A DNA stretch of 64,000 nt, from contig NZ_LATM01000007.1 in assembly GCF_000972495.1 (NCBI RefSeq), positions 62,001-126,000 on the forward strand, read 5' to 3'. A program made the position numbers and the translations under genes. This document shows positions 27,776-36,461 of this stretch, piece after piece (the first letter of the stretch is position 1; each line of letters opens with the position of its first letter). The DNA comes from Hymenobacter terrenus. Lineage in GTDB: Bacteria > Bacteroidota > Bacteroidia > Cytophagales > Hymenobacteraceae. Under the pieces are notes generated by a model, which was given only the letters and a program-made list of their open reading frames with translations, was not told the DNA's origin and did no database searches.

Positions 27776-28936
27776 CTACCCTATCACCTTCTGCACCCAG
27801 GGCTTCAAACCCGGCACCCGCGCCAGGCGCACGCCCGCGTTCACCAGCCAGGGCTTGTTGCTGAGGAAGCGCATGAGGCGGTAGCTTTTGGCCAGCTTAC
27901 GGCTGATTTTCTCCGCCACCTGCGCATCGTACTGTTTCATAAATCCGGCGGCAAAATCCTGCTTCTCAAAGCAGGCTAGAACCTGAGCAGCAGCCAGAAT
28001 ACCACTCTGCATTGCCGTATCGATGCCGTGGCCCTGGATGGGGTCGATGAGGGAGGCCGCATCGCCGCAGAGTAGAAACCGCTGACCACTGACGGACACG
28101 GTGCGCCCACCACCCAGCGGCAGGCCAAAGCCCTGAATGCCGCCGTGCTGGCGCGCGCTGGCGAAGCGCCCAGCCAGCGCAGGATGCGTGGCCAGCAGTT
28201 GGGGCAGCAGCTGTTTCAGGTCCACTTTGTGGCGGGCCACGGTTTCGGAGAGCATGCCCAGGCCCACGTTGTAGAGGCCCCGGCCGACGGGGAAAATCCA
28301 GAGGTAGCCTTGCAGGTAGTCCTTGGTGAAAAAGTACTCGGTGAGGCCGGCCTTGGCGCCGGCAATATCTTCGAAATAGGCCCGCACGCCGGCGCAGTGG
28401 TGGGCGCGGTCGAGCGGCGCGGGCAGCAGCTGGCGACGCACCACGGAATTGGCCCCATCGCAGCCGATGACCAGCTGGCAAGTGATTTCAGCGCCGGCCG
28501 AGGTCGTCAGCCGCACGTGGTCGGCATCAATGCTCAGGGTTTTCAGGCCCGTATTTTCCAGGATTTCCGTGGTAGAGTGGGCCTGCACCAAAGCCAGCAG
28601 GGCCGCATCGAAGGTTTCGCGGGGGCTGTTGAAGCTGGGGAGTTTCCAGCGCATCCAGAGGCTGTCGCCGTTGGGGGCCACGAGGCGCGACTGGCGCACG
28701 GCATCGAGCGGCTGGAGCTGCCACAGGCCCTCGGCGAAGCTGGGGTCGAGCTGGCGCAGGGCCTTCAGGGCGTGGCCGGGGACGGCGTCGCCGCACACCT
28801 TGTCGCGCGGGAATTGGGCTTTATCGAGCAGGGCCACGCGTAGACCACGATGACGCAGGGCCAGGGCACAGGCCGTGCCCGCTGGCCCCGCGCCAATGAT
28901 GGCTACGTCGTAATTAGCGGAAGAAGGAATGAGCAA
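27776..28936 (-). CDS. FAD-dependent geranylgeranyl reductase-family oxidoreductase
   Basis: 386 residues. FAD dinucleotide site YDVAIIGAGPAGTACALALRHRG at ~9, the second FAD motif LVIGCDGANSVVRR near 160, and the third, FLLCGDAASLIDPIQGHGIDTAMQSG, near 290. KVCGDAVPG after the first strand is typical of the geranylgeranyl reductase/halogenase-like branch. No C-terminal membrane segment. Substrates in this family include isoprenoid chains and aromatic rings, and cannot be decided here. It stands alone on the minus strand, so context does not help. Confidence 0.85.
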   Translation of the reverse strand: MLIPSSANYDVAIIGAGPAGTACALALRHRGLRVALLDKAQFPRDKVCGDAVPGHALKALRQLDPSFAEGLWQLQPLDAVRQSRLVAPNGDSLWMRWKLPSFNSPRETFDAALLALVQAHSTTEILENTGLKTLSIDADHVRLTTSAGAEITCQLVIGCDGANSVVRRQLLPAPLDRAHHCAGVRAYFEDIAGAKAGLTEYFFTKDYLQGYLWIFPVGRGLYNVGLGMLSETVARHKVDLKQLLPQLLATHPALAGRFASARQHGGIQGFGLPLGGGRTVSVSGQRFLLCGDAASLIDPIQGHGIDTAMQSGILAAAQVLACFEKQDFAAGFMKQYDAQVAEKISRKLAKSYRLMRFLSNKPWLVNAGVRLARVPGLKPWVQKVIG

Positions 28937-29089
28937 GACTAAAGAAACACCACAAGACGCAATACGAAACTAGGGAATACGGGTGTAAGGACATCATTTA
29001 CCCCCCAAGAAGGAAGTCCGAACCAAAATAAAATGGCCCGGCAGACGTCTGTTAGGCCAAGCACTTTCTCAACTCTCACTCTTCCCCCG

Positions 29090-29770
29090 ATGAATACCCT
29101 AACTACCAAATCAATCGATGTTGGCTGCTTACTGGCCGCGGCGGTCTTTATTGCGCATATTGTGGGCAACCTGGCCTTGAGCCGGCCCAGCGGAGGGCTG
29201 CAAGTACGCGTGGAAAAGCTAAGCTTATTTCCCCCAGCCTGGGTATTCGCCATTTGGCTGGTTATTTGGGGCCTACAGGCCGTGTTATTATTCCAGTCTT
29301 ATGGCACTGGCTTCTGGACGGTGCCCGTGACGGGGCTATTCCTGCTCGTGTGTCTGGGCAATATTGGCTCCCAGTTGGCCGGGGCCAACAACCTGAGTGG
29401 CGCCATCTACCTGGCCTTGCTCGGGAGCATGCTCGTTGGGGCCGTCCTCTTCTGGCAGGTAGGCGGAACGGAGGCCGGGGCAGCACCGGTCTTTGAGGCG
29501 GCCGCGCAGCTCTACGTCGGCTGGGCCTCGATAGCGGTGGTGGTGGGGCTGGGCGTGGTGCTGGTGAGCGACCAGCAGCTAGTAGCTGACGCCACTTACT
29601 CCCGGGCGGGCCTGGCTTTGCTAGTAGCCGTGCCCGTTGTGCTCTGGGCCCTCTGGAACCAGGGTCTGGCCGATTACCGCGTCGTATCGGCTCCTTACCT
29701 ACTAGTGCTCCTGGCGCTGACCATCCGGGTAGTGGGAGAAGGTGGCAACTTCCTCCGCAGCTCTTTTTAA
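29090..29770 (+). CDS. TspO/MBR-like membrane protein
   Basis: 226 residues from MNTLTTKSIDVGCLL; an earlier ATG at 29033 would add 19 residues without membrane character. Six to seven hydrophobic segments cover the sequence. LFPPAWVFAIWLVIWGLQAVLLFQ resembles the Pro-x-Trp-x-Phe-x-Ile-Trp signature of tryptophan-rich sensory (TspO/MBR) proteins, and the tail ALWNQGLADYRVVSAPYLLVL fits too. Porphyrin or stress-ligand binding is known for the family but not shown here. Followed by a strong hairpin terminator. Confidence 0.65.
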   Translation: MNTLTTKSIDVGCLLAAAVFIAHIVGNLALSRPSGGLQVRVEKLSLFPPAWVFAIWLVIWGLQAVLLFQSYGTGFWTVPVTGLFLLVCLGNIGSQLAGANNLSGAIYLALLGSMLVGAVLFWQVGGTEAGAAPVFEAAAQLYVGWASIAVVVGLGVVLVSDQQLVADATYSRAGLALLVAVPVVLWALWNQGLADYRVVSAPYLLVLLALTIRVVGEGGNFLRSSF

Positions 29771-29798
29771 GGCGACCTCATCCAGGAAAGTAGTTATT

Positions 29799-29849
29799 CC
29801 AGTAGCAAAGAAGCCCCGGCCGAGTTGGCCGAGGCTTCTTTGCTACTGG
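29799..29849. terminator. Bidirectional terminator
   Basis: Perfect 17-bp stem CCAGTAGCAAAGAAGCC and its complement around an inner CGGCC/GGCCG. It lies between two convergent genes (TspO-like and the 149-residue protein). Confidence 0.8.
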
Positions 29850-29857
29850 ATTAGCTA

Positions 29858-30307
29858 TTACCAAATAAACTCTGCTTTGTTATACATGCTTACCACGTCA
29901 ATAAGACCATGTATTTCGACTGGATAACGCTTATTCATATCCAGTTCTTTGAGAAGTGGTATCTCGCTCAAAATCGCATTACGTGGAACGATGATGACAA
30001 ACTTCTTGGTGAACTGTATGATATTACCGTGAATCTTCACTGAAGTTGAATTTTCTGGTGCCAATTCCTCCATGCTTATCCAGCCAGCACCAGCCCGATA
30101 AACAATCACAGATGCGCTGGTAACCTTATTCTCAATCCTGTTCGTTCCAGCGATTAATTTTCTGTCTTCTTGCCAAGCGACATTCGCAATAAAGTCGTAA
30201 TACCCCCAACCGGCGATTCCAGCCATTCGGAACCGGAAATCGAAACTTCGGTCAAAACCGCTTTTCGTTTGGTAGACTTTTACAAGTTCAGATTCGAGTA
30301 GATACAT
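29858..30307 (-). CDS. Hypothetical protein, low GC
   Basis: 149 residues starting MYLLESELVKVYQTKSGFD. Soluble, no signal peptide, many aromatic and hydrophobic beta-prone stretches (AGIAGWGYYDFIANVAW, NIIQFTKKFVIIVPRNAIL). The composition is more AT-rich than the flanking core genes. It is followed upstream on the same strand by a small membrane protein, with which it may form a two-gene unit. No family recognised. Confidence 0.65.
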   Translation of the reverse strand: MYLLESELVKVYQTKSGFDRSFDFRFRMAGIAGWGYYDFIANVAWQEDRKLIAGTNRIENKVTSASVIVYRAGAGWISMEELAPENSTSVKIHGNIIQFTKKFVIIVPRNAILSEIPLLKELDMNKRYPVEIHGLIDVVSMYNKAEFIW

Positions 30308-30345
30308 TTTGTGTTTTGGTGAGGTGAAAAGATGGTTGGTTTGGG

Positions 30346-30564
30346 CTACATTGTTTTTTTGACACTATCCTCATTTGAAAGTGAGTCTACTTTTGCTTGT
30401 AAAGCCCTTTCTTGTGCAGGTGTTGAAGTTGGCGAGTCAGGTAAATCAACTCTTTCAACTTTTGGCTTGGGGCTGTAATAAGTGATTAAACTTGGTATGT
30501 TTAATACAAACACGGCCAGCAAGATGCCCCCTGCAATGGCAAGTATTAATTTCCAGATTTTCAT
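30346..30564 (-). CDS. Small single-pass membrane protein
   Basis: 72 residues: one N-terminal transmembrane helix (LILAIAGGILLAVFVLNI) and a polar Pro/Ser/Asp-rich tail ending SLSNEDSVKKTM. Low-GC like its neighbour, 38 bp upstream of that gene on the same strand. Function unknown. Confidence 0.6.
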   Translation of the reverse strand: MKIWKLILAIAGGILLAVFVLNIPSLITYYSPKPKVERVDLPDSPTSTPAQERALQAKVDSLSNEDSVKKTM

Positions 30565-30612
30565 GTGTTATTGGGTAGGAGTGTGAAGATTTGCAACAAC
30601 GTATGAATAACA

Positions 30613-30684
30613 ACCCACGCACGCACTATGCCCATACGGTGAAGCAGCGTTTACTACTTCATCATATGGGCATAGTGCGTGGGT
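30613..30684. repeat. Foldback hairpin
   Basis: 72 bp with arms ACCCACGCACGCACTATGCC and the mirror (TATGGGCATAGTGCGTGGGT), one base-block indel between arms. Located between two minus-strand genes; it could terminate the gene starting at 31111. Confidence 0.75.
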
Positions 30685-30694
30685 AAAGGTCGGT

Positions 30695-31111
30695 CTACGC
30701 TGGCAGCGCATCATGCCGGGCCATCACCTGCTGGCGGCAGTCCTGGAGGCCCAGGAGCTGGCGCTGAGCCCCGTCCAGCTCGCGCTGCCGGCGAAACAGA
30801 CCCCGGCTGCCTTGGCTCAGCTGGTCGTCCTGGAGCTTTTCGCGGTCGCGCTTGAGGGCGCGCAGGCGGATTTCCTCCTTGGTGCGCACCTCCCCGATGG
30901 GCAGGCCGGCCACGCGGGTTTCGAGGGGAGCAATCTGGTCGTTGAGCGAACTGATGTCGGCTGCATCCTCCGTGGCGGCATTGGTTTGCAAAGTACTCGA
31001 CCGGGTGAGCGCCGTGATGCGAAACTGCACGCGTTCGATATCCTCATCGATATCGTCGCGCACGATGAGGCACTCGGCGCGGGTGTTCAACAGGTTAACA
31101 GGGTAGTCCAT
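30695..31111 (-). CDS. Hypothetical coiled-coil protein
   Basis: 138 residues, charged and helical, with heptad-like runs (SLNDQIAPLETRVAGL; TKEEIRLRALKRDREKLQDDQL; RELDGAQRQLLGLQDCRQQV). No signal peptide or membrane helix. It lies 97 bp downstream of the HTH gene on the same strand, so the two may be one operon. The GC-rich composition is closer to the host than the 29.9-30.6 kb genes. Unknown role. Confidence 0.6.
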   Translation of the reverse strand: MDYPVNLLNTRAECLIVRDDIDEDIERVQFRITALTRSSTLQTNAATEDAADISSLNDQIAPLETRVAGLPIGEVRTKEEIRLRALKRDREKLQDDQLSQGSRGLFRRQRELDGAQRQLLGLQDCRQQVMARHDALPA

Positions 31112-31208
31112 CGGGGTAAAACAATGAAGTGAAAAAAAGTGAATGAGGCAGCAAGGTAAGCAGAATAGACGCGCTCATCCAATTTTATTCTATTTTATTA
31201 CTATAAAG

Positions 31209-31790
31209 TTAAGCCGGAGTATCGGTCAGGTACGCTTCCAGCCAGGCAGCTTCGCACTGCCAGCCGTGCTGCCGGGCGGCGAGCAGCGCCTCGGCCGCCT
31301 CGGCGGGGCCCAGCTCATCGGCGGCGGCTTCGAGCAACCGGGCCAGCCAGCGGCGGCGCAGGGCTACCGGGCTGTGGGCGGGCTCGGCGGCGGCATCGGG
31401 CAGAGCCGGGGGCAGGGCAGCCCGTAGCAGGGGGCCGGCGGCCAGGCGGGCCCGCAGCACCCCCAGGCGGGCCTGCTGCGCGGCCCGCTGCCAGTGCAGG
31501 CGCTGGGCCTGGTAGCGGCATTCGGCCAGGCGGGCCAGCAGAGGGGCCGGCCCGGCCGGTGGCGGGCCGGCATCGGCCGGACTAGGGGTAAGTGGCGTCT
31601 CCGCCTCAGCCGGCAGGGTTAGGGCCGTGAGCCAGGGCAGCAGCAAGGGCACGGCGTGCATCGGGAGGGGGTCGTAGCCGATTTCAACGCGAGATAGTTG
31701 CGACAGACTCAGACCAAGCCAGGTGGCCAGCTCCCGCTGGCGGAGGTCGAAGCGGGTGCGCACCTCGCGTAGGCTGGGGACGTAGCTCAT
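31209..31790 (-). CDS. XRE-type helix-turn-helix protein
   Basis: 193 residues. Residues ~5-45 form an XRE-like HTH: VRTRFDLRQRELATWLGLSLSQLSRVEIG, where RELATWLG and SQLSRVE mark the two helices. The rest is very Ala/Leu/Pro-rich and predicted helical, without a known ligand domain. It diverges from dxr, and its upstream region holds six CTAGTAAA-type sites, the obvious candidate operators for autoregulation. It may control the downstream coiled-coil gene. Confidence 0.7.
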   Translation of the reverse strand: MSYVPSLREVRTRFDLRQRELATWLGLSLSQLSRVEIGYDPLPMHAVPLLLPWLTALTLPAEAETPLTPSPADAGPPPAGPAPLLARLAECRYQAQRLHWQRAAQQARLGVLRARLAAGPLLRAALPPALPDAAAEPAHSPVALRRRWLARLLEAAADELGPAEAAEALLAARQHGWQCEAAWLEAYLTDTPA

Positions 31791-31811
31791 AGAGAAGGGG
31801 GGTCGATGGGC

Positions 31812-31944
31812 GTCTAGTAAATTCAGAGGAGATTAACTATTTTACTAGACGGGGGACTTTCTAGTAATTTTTGCAAGGACCACAAATTTTACTAGAAAGC
31901 CACCTGTCTAGTAAAACTCGTGGCTGGTCCAAAATTTACTAGAC
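31812..31944. promoter_or_regulatory. Array of three tandem CTAGTAAA palindromes
   Basis: Six copies of a CTAGTAAA-type site in alternating orientation form three inverted-repeat units: GTCTAGTAAAT (31812) with ATTTTACTAGAC (31839-31850); TTTCTAGTAATTTT (31858) with AATTTTACTAGAAA (31885-31898); and TGTCTAGTAAAAC (31905) with AAATTTACTAGAC (31932-31944). Unit centres are about 47 bp apart. The array fills the divergent spacer between the XRE-type gene and dxr. Likely operator cluster; not a known attachment site. Confidence 0.75.
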
Positions 31945-32079
31945 GGGGCCTACCCTACTCCGATTGAACCACGCCTTCGGAAGTGCCAGGCAGAAGGCCG
32001 GGCCGCAACCCACATTACCGGGCAGACCGTAGTTTTGCAGTGGTTGCCCTACTGGTGGGGAGGCCATTTGCGAAGTGTA

Positions 32080-33249
32080 ATGCATGATTTTGAGGTAAAA
32101 ACCCTGGCCCTACTCGGCTCCACGGGCTCCATTGGCACGCAGACACTGGAGGTGGTGCGGCAGCAGCCGGGCCGGTTCCGAATGGCCGTGCTCAGCGCGC
32201 AGCGGCAGTGGGAGCTACTGGCGCGGCAAGCCCAGGAGTTTCGGCCGGCCGTGGTGGTCATTGGCGACGACAGCCTGTATCAGCCCCTGAAAGCCGCGCT
32301 GGCCCAGCAGCCCGAAACGCAGGTGCTGGCCGGTACCGCGGCCCTGGCCGAAGTCGTCACCCGGCCCGAGGTCGACATCGTGCTCACGGCCCTGATGGGC
32401 TACGCCGGCCTGCTGCCCACAGTGGCCGCCATCGGCGCCGGCAAGGACATTGCTCTTGCCAACAAGGAAACCCTGGTGGTGGCCGGGGAGCTGATTACCG
32501 GCCTCGTGCGGCAGCACCAAGTGCGCCTGCTGCCCGTCGACTCGGAGCATTCCGCCATCTTCCAGTGCCTGGTGGGCGAAGCGCAGAACCCCATCGAGAA
32601 AATCATTCTCACGGCCTCGGGTGGTCCGTTCCGCGGCCGCTCGGCCCAGCAGATGGAGGCCGTGACCAAGGCCCAGGCCCTGAAACATCCCAACTGGGAC
32701 ATGGGCGCCAAAATCACCATCGACTCGGCCTCGCTCATGAACAAGGGCCTGGAAGTGATTGAGGCCAAATGGCTGTTTGGCCTCCGCAACGACCAGATTG
32801 ACGTGGTGGTACACCCCCAAAGCATCGTGCATTCGCTGGTGCAGTTCGAGGATGGCTCCCTGAAAGCCCAGCTGGGCCTGCCCGACATGAAGCTGCCCAT
32901 TCAATACGCCCTGGGCTACCCGCAGCGGCTGGCCAACACCTTCCCGCGCTTCTCCTTTCTCGATTACCCCACCCTGACCTTTGAGGCCCCCGACCGGGTC
33001 GCGTTTCCCAACCTGGAGCTGGCTTTCGGAGCTATGCGCCGGGGCGGCAACGCGCCCTGCGTGCTCAACGCCGCCAACGAAGTGGCCGTGGCCGCCTTCC
33101 TGCGCGAGCAGGTGGGCTTTCGGCAGATGTCGGACCTGGTGGCGGGGTGCCTGGCGCGGGTTTCGTACCTTGCAGAGCCATTGCTGGCCGACCTTGTGGC
33201 GACCGATGCGGAAACGCGCCTGGTTGCTGCGGAACTAATTAAGAATTAA
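32080..33249 (+). CDS. dxr: 1-deoxy-D-xylulose 5-phosphate reductoisomerase
   Basis: NADPH-dependent second step of the MEP isoprenoid pathway. 389 residues from MHDFEVKTLALLGSTGSIGT; a further ATG 45 bp upstream gives residues with no counterpart in the family. Motifs present are GSTGSIGTQTLEVV, ANKETLVVAGELI, the metal/substrate site LPVDSEHSAIFQCL, ASGGPFR, and MNKGLEVIEAKWLFG. Followed 116 bp later by rseP, the common order in this phylum. Confidence 0.96.
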   Translation: MHDFEVKTLALLGSTGSIGTQTLEVVRQQPGRFRMAVLSAQRQWELLARQAQEFRPAVVVIGDDSLYQPLKAALAQQPETQVLAGTAALAEVVTRPEVDIVLTALMGYAGLLPTVAAIGAGKDIALANKETLVVAGELITGLVRQHQVRLLPVDSEHSAIFQCLVGEAQNPIEKIILTASGGPFRGRSAQQMEAVTKAQALKHPNWDMGAKITIDSASLMNKGLEVIEAKWLFGLRNDQIDVVVHPQSIVHSLVQFEDGSLKAQLGLPDMKLPIQYALGYPQRLANTFPRFSFLDYPTLTFEAPDRVAFPNLELAFGAMRRGGNAPCVLNAANEVAVAAFLREQVGFRQMSDLVAGCLARVSYLAEPLLADLVATDAETRLVAAELIKN

Positions 33250-33358
33250 AAATTATGAGTTACGAGTTCGAGCCAAGGTGCGCAACCGCGCTTGCTGCTC
33301 TTTCATTCTGATTCATGATTGCCAATTTTTAATTCATAATTTTTAATTCATAATTCAA
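33250..33358. repeat. AT-rich foldback between dxr and rseP
   Basis: AAGAATTAAAAATTATGA at the left is mirrored by TCATAATTTTTAATTC at the right (about 33333-33357). The interior is unremarkable. Possibly an AT-rich member of the spacer repeats, or simply leader DNA. Confidence 0.4.
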
Positions 33359-33365
33359 ATTACCC

Positions 33366-34712
33366 TTGGCTATCCTCACCATGATTGGTCAGCTTGTGCT
33401 GGCCCTCTCCATCCTTGTTGGCTTGCACGAATTTGGCCATTTTGCCTTCGCTAAGCTCTTTAAAATCCGGGTCGATAAATTTTACATCTTCTTCGACTTC
33501 CTATTCCCCATGCCGGGGGTGCTGAACTTCGCCCTCCTGAAAAAGAAGATTGGCGAGACGGAATACGGCATTGGCTGGTTCCCGCTGGGCGGCTACGTGC
33601 AGATTCATGGCATGATTGACGAGACCCAGGACGCCTCCACCCTAGCCGGCGAGCCGCAGCCCGACGAGTTTCGGGGCAAGCCGGCCTGGCAGCGCCTGCT
33701 GGTTATGCTCGGCGGCATTATCATGAACGTGCTTCTCGGCATCGCCATTTTCGCGGCCATGACCTATCATTACGGCGAGACTTATCTGCCGGCCTCGGAG
33801 GCCCGCTACGGCATTCTGCCCAACGGCTTGGGCCGCGAAATCGGCTTCCGCGCGGGTGACAAAATCGTAAAAATCAACGGCCGGCCCTTCACCGAGTTCG
33901 ACGACGTGTATAAGCCCGAGGTCATCATGGGTGACAACTCGTACTACACCGTGGAGCGCAACGGACAGTTGGAAGACATCAAAATCCCCAAAAACTTCCT
34001 CGATAAATTTGGCAAGCAAAGCGCTGATAGCCTGCTGGTGCGCCCTCGCGAAACATTCGCCGTGGAGCGGGTAGTACCCGGGGGCAACGCCGCCAAAGCC
34101 GGCCTGCAAGCGGGCGACGTCATCACGAACGTGGCCGGCCGGCCCGTGCAATTCTTCGACGAGCTGCAAGCCGCCCTACTGGCTAATAAGACCAAGAAGG
34201 TGCCGGTGGTGGTGCAGCGCAATGGCCAGCCCCAAGTCCTGAACATCGCCGTCGATGGCGCCGGTCACATCGGATTCGAGCGTAAATCGACACTGCATCT
34301 GGCCACCCGGCACTACTCCCTGGCCGAGGCTATTCCGCAAGGGGTGAGCAAGGCGTTTGGGGTAATCGGGCTGCAAGCGCGTGCTTTCGCCAAGATTGGC
34401 CGGGGCGAGCTTTCGGCTTCCGAAAGCCTGGGTGGTCCCGTTGAGATTGCCCAGCAGTTTGGCGGCACTTGGGACTGGCCGCATTTCTGGGGCTTGGCGG
34501 GCGGCCTGAGCATGGTGCTGGCCTTCATGAACCTGCTCCCGATTCCGGCCCTCGATGGCGGCCACGTCGTGTTTCTGCTTTATGAAATGATTCTGCGCCG
34601 CAAGCCATCCGACAAGTTTCTGGAAGGCGCGCAGCGCGTGGGCACCGTGCTGATTCTAGCCCTGATGTTCTACGTCATCGTCTTCAAACAGGTAATGAAG
34701 CTGTTTCACTAG
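33366..34712 (+). CDS. rseP: RIP zinc metalloprotease RseP
   Basis: Site-2 inner-membrane protease that cleaves anti-sigma factors and remnant signal peptides. 448 residues. Zinc motif HEFGH at ~21-25 in the first membrane helix, GGYVQIHGM loop, two PDZ domains (~130-220 and ~225-310; the second with GDVITNVAGRPV), and the third zinc ligand in LLPIPALDGGHVVF near 395. Homologues start a few residues before MIGQ, which supports the TTG at 33366; ATG 33381 is the alternative. Three or four membrane segments seen. Confidence 0.95.
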   Translation: MAILTMIGQLVLALSILVGLHEFGHFAFAKLFKIRVDKFYIFFDFLFPMPGVLNFALLKKKIGETEYGIGWFPLGGYVQIHGMIDETQDASTLAGEPQPDEFRGKPAWQRLLVMLGGIIMNVLLGIAIFAAMTYHYGETYLPASEARYGILPNGLGREIGFRAGDKIVKINGRPFTEFDDVYKPEVIMGDNSYYTVERNGQLEDIKIPKNFLDKFGKQSADSLLVRPRETFAVERVVPGGNAAKAGLQAGDVITNVAGRPVQFFDELQAALLANKTKKVPVVVQRNGQPQVLNIAVDGAGHIGFERKSTLHLATRHYSLAEAIPQGVSKAFGVIGLQARAFAKIGRGELSASESLGGPVEIAQQFGGTWDWPHFWGLAGGLSMVLAFMNLLPIPALDGGHVVFLLYEMILRRKPSDKFLEGAQRVGTVLILALMFYVIVFKQVMKLFH

Positions 34713-34736
34713 CAGGTGAAGTAGCCGGATAAAAAG

Positions 34737-34811
34737 AACGTCCTACCGCGCAACATCTCGCTCAGCATCGTGAATCACCACGCCGGGCGAGATGTTGCGC
34801 GGTGGGACGTT
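34737..34811. repeat. Foldback repeat, family A-like
   Basis: 75 bp with arms AACGTCCTACCGCGCAACATC and mirror GATGTTGCGCGGTGGGACGTT. It shares ACGTC ends and the CATCTCGC core with family A but has a different middle (CGCGCAAC). Follows rseP by 24 bp. Confidence 0.75.
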
Positions 34812-34881
34812 TTGGCGTGTCTGTTTATTATTCCCAGCGTACGTGCACTTCACCATCCGTCATTCAACCAGCCAGCCCGTT

Positions 34882-35385
34882 ATGCGTCTGCTTGCTGCTT
34901 TAGCCGCTTTGTTGCTGCTGTTTTCACTTGCCGGGGCGGGCCCGGCGCGGCACGCCTACCACTCCAGCATCACCGAGTTGCGCTATAATGCGGCGAAAAA
35001 GCAGCTGGAGCTATCGGTGAAAGTATTTACGGACGACTTCGAAAAAGCCCTGTCGCAAGGCCAGCCCAAGGCCGTCAGCCTGACAGATGCTGGCCCCCTC
35101 CCCCTGGCCCTGGCTACCGCCTACTTGCAGCGCACTTTGCAGGCGAGCACGACCGCCGGCGCCCCGCTCCCCTTGCAAGTATTAGGCATGCAGGCTGAAA
35201 ACGACGGATTCTGGTTCTACTGCAAAGTATCACTCCCCGGCGCCCTGCCTGGCGTGCAACTGCGGCAGGCGGTATTGCTCGACGTGTTCGCCGACCAAAT
35301 GAACATCGTAAACATCGAAGCGGGTGGTAAGAAGCAAAGCGCCCTTTTCCGCGCCGGCCACGAGCAAGAAGTGCTAACTTGGTAG
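34882..35385 (+). CDS. DUF6702 family exported protein
   Basis: 167 residues from MRLLAALAALLLLFSLAGAG, a signal peptide. The frame is open upstream through a foldback repeat, so longer starts are rejected. The mature part opens HAYHSSITELRYNAAKKQLELSVKVFTDDFE, the characteristic start of DUF6702 proteins in this phylum, and ends with a beta-rich FADQMNIVNIEAGGKKQSALFRAGHEQEVLTW. Function of the family is not known to me. Single gene; likely periplasmic. Confidence 0.8.
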   Translation: MRLLAALAALLLLFSLAGAGPARHAYHSSITELRYNAAKKQLELSVKVFTDDFEKALSQGQPKAVSLTDAGPLPLALATAYLQRTLQASTTAGAPLPLQVLGMQAENDGFWFYCKVSLPGALPGVQLRQAVLLDVFADQMNIVNIEAGGKKQSALFRAGHEQEVLTW

Positions 35386-35387
35386 CT

Positions 35388-35488
35388 GTAGGACGCAGCC
35401 TTTGCTGCGTCGTGCCCGTACCGCGTGGGAGGGAGTTGCTTCCGTTCAAGGTTCGTTCAGGGCTGACGCAGCAAAGGCTGCGTTCTAC
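35388..35488. repeat. Foldback repeat, family E
   Basis: 101 bp with ends GTAGGACGCAGCCTTTGCTG and mirror; each arm is self-complementary (GACGCAGC..GCTGCGTC). It has the GTAG-ACGC end of family D with a different core. The right end includes the stop codon of the gene at 35485. Confidence 0.85.
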
Positions 35489-36150
35489 GCCACGGCTCGG
35501 CGCAGGAACTGGCAAAACGGCACCATGGCCCGGAACACTTCCACCACATGAGCCCGTAAATCTTCGTGGCTCAACACCTCCGCATCGGTCATCTGATACG
35601 TAGCAATGAAGCTCTTGTGCTTCAACAGCTCAATTTCGGGATGGTCGACCGAATAGTTAGCCGGTGATTTTTTGAGCTTATCGCCGCCCAAGCCGCCGAA
35701 GTAGCGCTGAAAATCAGGCGCGGTCAGGAGGGCTTTCAAGTCGTCGGCATTATAGTCAATTTCCTGACGAATGGCGGCCAGCTGATTCTTATCGGGCATG
35801 TAGAGGCCCCCCGCAATCATGGTATTACCGTTCGGACCGAGCTGGATGTAGTAGCCAGGCGAATCGACCTCCTTGCCGGGGCCGGCAGTGAAGTACACCG
35901 AAAAGTGGGTTTTGTACGGGTCTTTGTTGTTGCTAAATCGGACGTCGCGGTAGATGCGGAAAATGCTTTTGCGGCCCTCGGGGCCCGCCAGTACGGGGTC
36001 GAGTTTTGCTAGTTCACGGAACCAGAACTCGGCATCTTCCTCAAATTGGGCGCGCAGTTGGTCGTAGGTAGCTTTGCGCTCCTGAAACCAGGGCCGTTCA
36101 TTGTGCTTAATGAGACCTGAGAGAAAGGCAAAGAGGGGTTTGAGTTGCAT
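35485..36150 (-). CDS. DUF2461 family protein
   Basis: 221 residues from MQLKPLFAFLSGLIKHNERPWF; I reject in-frame codons upstream, which translate spacer. Typical of DUF2461/TIGR02453: N-terminal FLSGLIKHNERPWFQERKATYDQLR, then KSIFRIYRDVRFSNNKDPYKTHFSVYF, and GPGYY-like SPGYYIQLGPNGNTMIAGGLYMPD. Cytoplasmic. Function of the family is unproven. The stop lies inside a foldback repeat. Confidence 0.9.
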   Translation of the reverse strand: MQLKPLFAFLSGLIKHNERPWFQERKATYDQLRAQFEEDAEFWFRELAKLDPVLAGPEGRKSIFRIYRDVRFSNNKDPYKTHFSVYFTAGPGKEVDSPGYYIQLGPNGNTMIAGGLYMPDKNQLAAIRQEIDYNADDLKALLTAPDFQRYFGGLGGDKLKKSPANYSVDHPEIELLKHKSFIATYQMTDAEVLSHEDLRAHVVEVFRAMVPFCQFLRRAVA

Positions 36151-36170
36151 GGTGTTGTTATAATGAAGAG

Positions 36171-36386
36171 TCAATTCTCCTCCTTGGTATGGAGAGGACG
36201 CTGGCGCGAAGCCCGCCAAGCTGAGTTTCCAATTACTAGCAAGCTGGGGGTGGCTGGTGCCCATAATCGGGGCAGCATATCAGGGGCATCGGGCACGGAT
36301 TTGGTGCTGGGGCTACCAGCGCATCCCAACAACGCTAACACTGGCATTAACTGGACGAAGTAGCGGGGTTGAGCGAAGAAACGCAT
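36171..36386 (-). CDS. Possible small lipoprotein
   Basis: 71 residues from MRFFAQPRYFVQLMPVLALL with a lipobox-like LALLGC, suggesting a lipoprotein signal. The tail is short and unlike any family. The 3' end approaches the DUF2461 start and the surrounding spacer carries repeat remnants (CTCCTCCTTGGTATGGAGAG near 36174). Could be spurious. Confidence 0.3.
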   Translation of the reverse strand: MRFFAQPRYFVQLMPVLALLGCAGSPSTKSVPDAPDMLPRLWAPATPSLLVIGNSAWRASRQRPLHTKEEN

Positions 36387-36461
36387 ACGTGCAAATGGGA
36401 CAGAGCTACTGCCGTGCCTGCCACCGCGAAGGTAGCAGATAGGCACGGGTAGGAAACTTCC

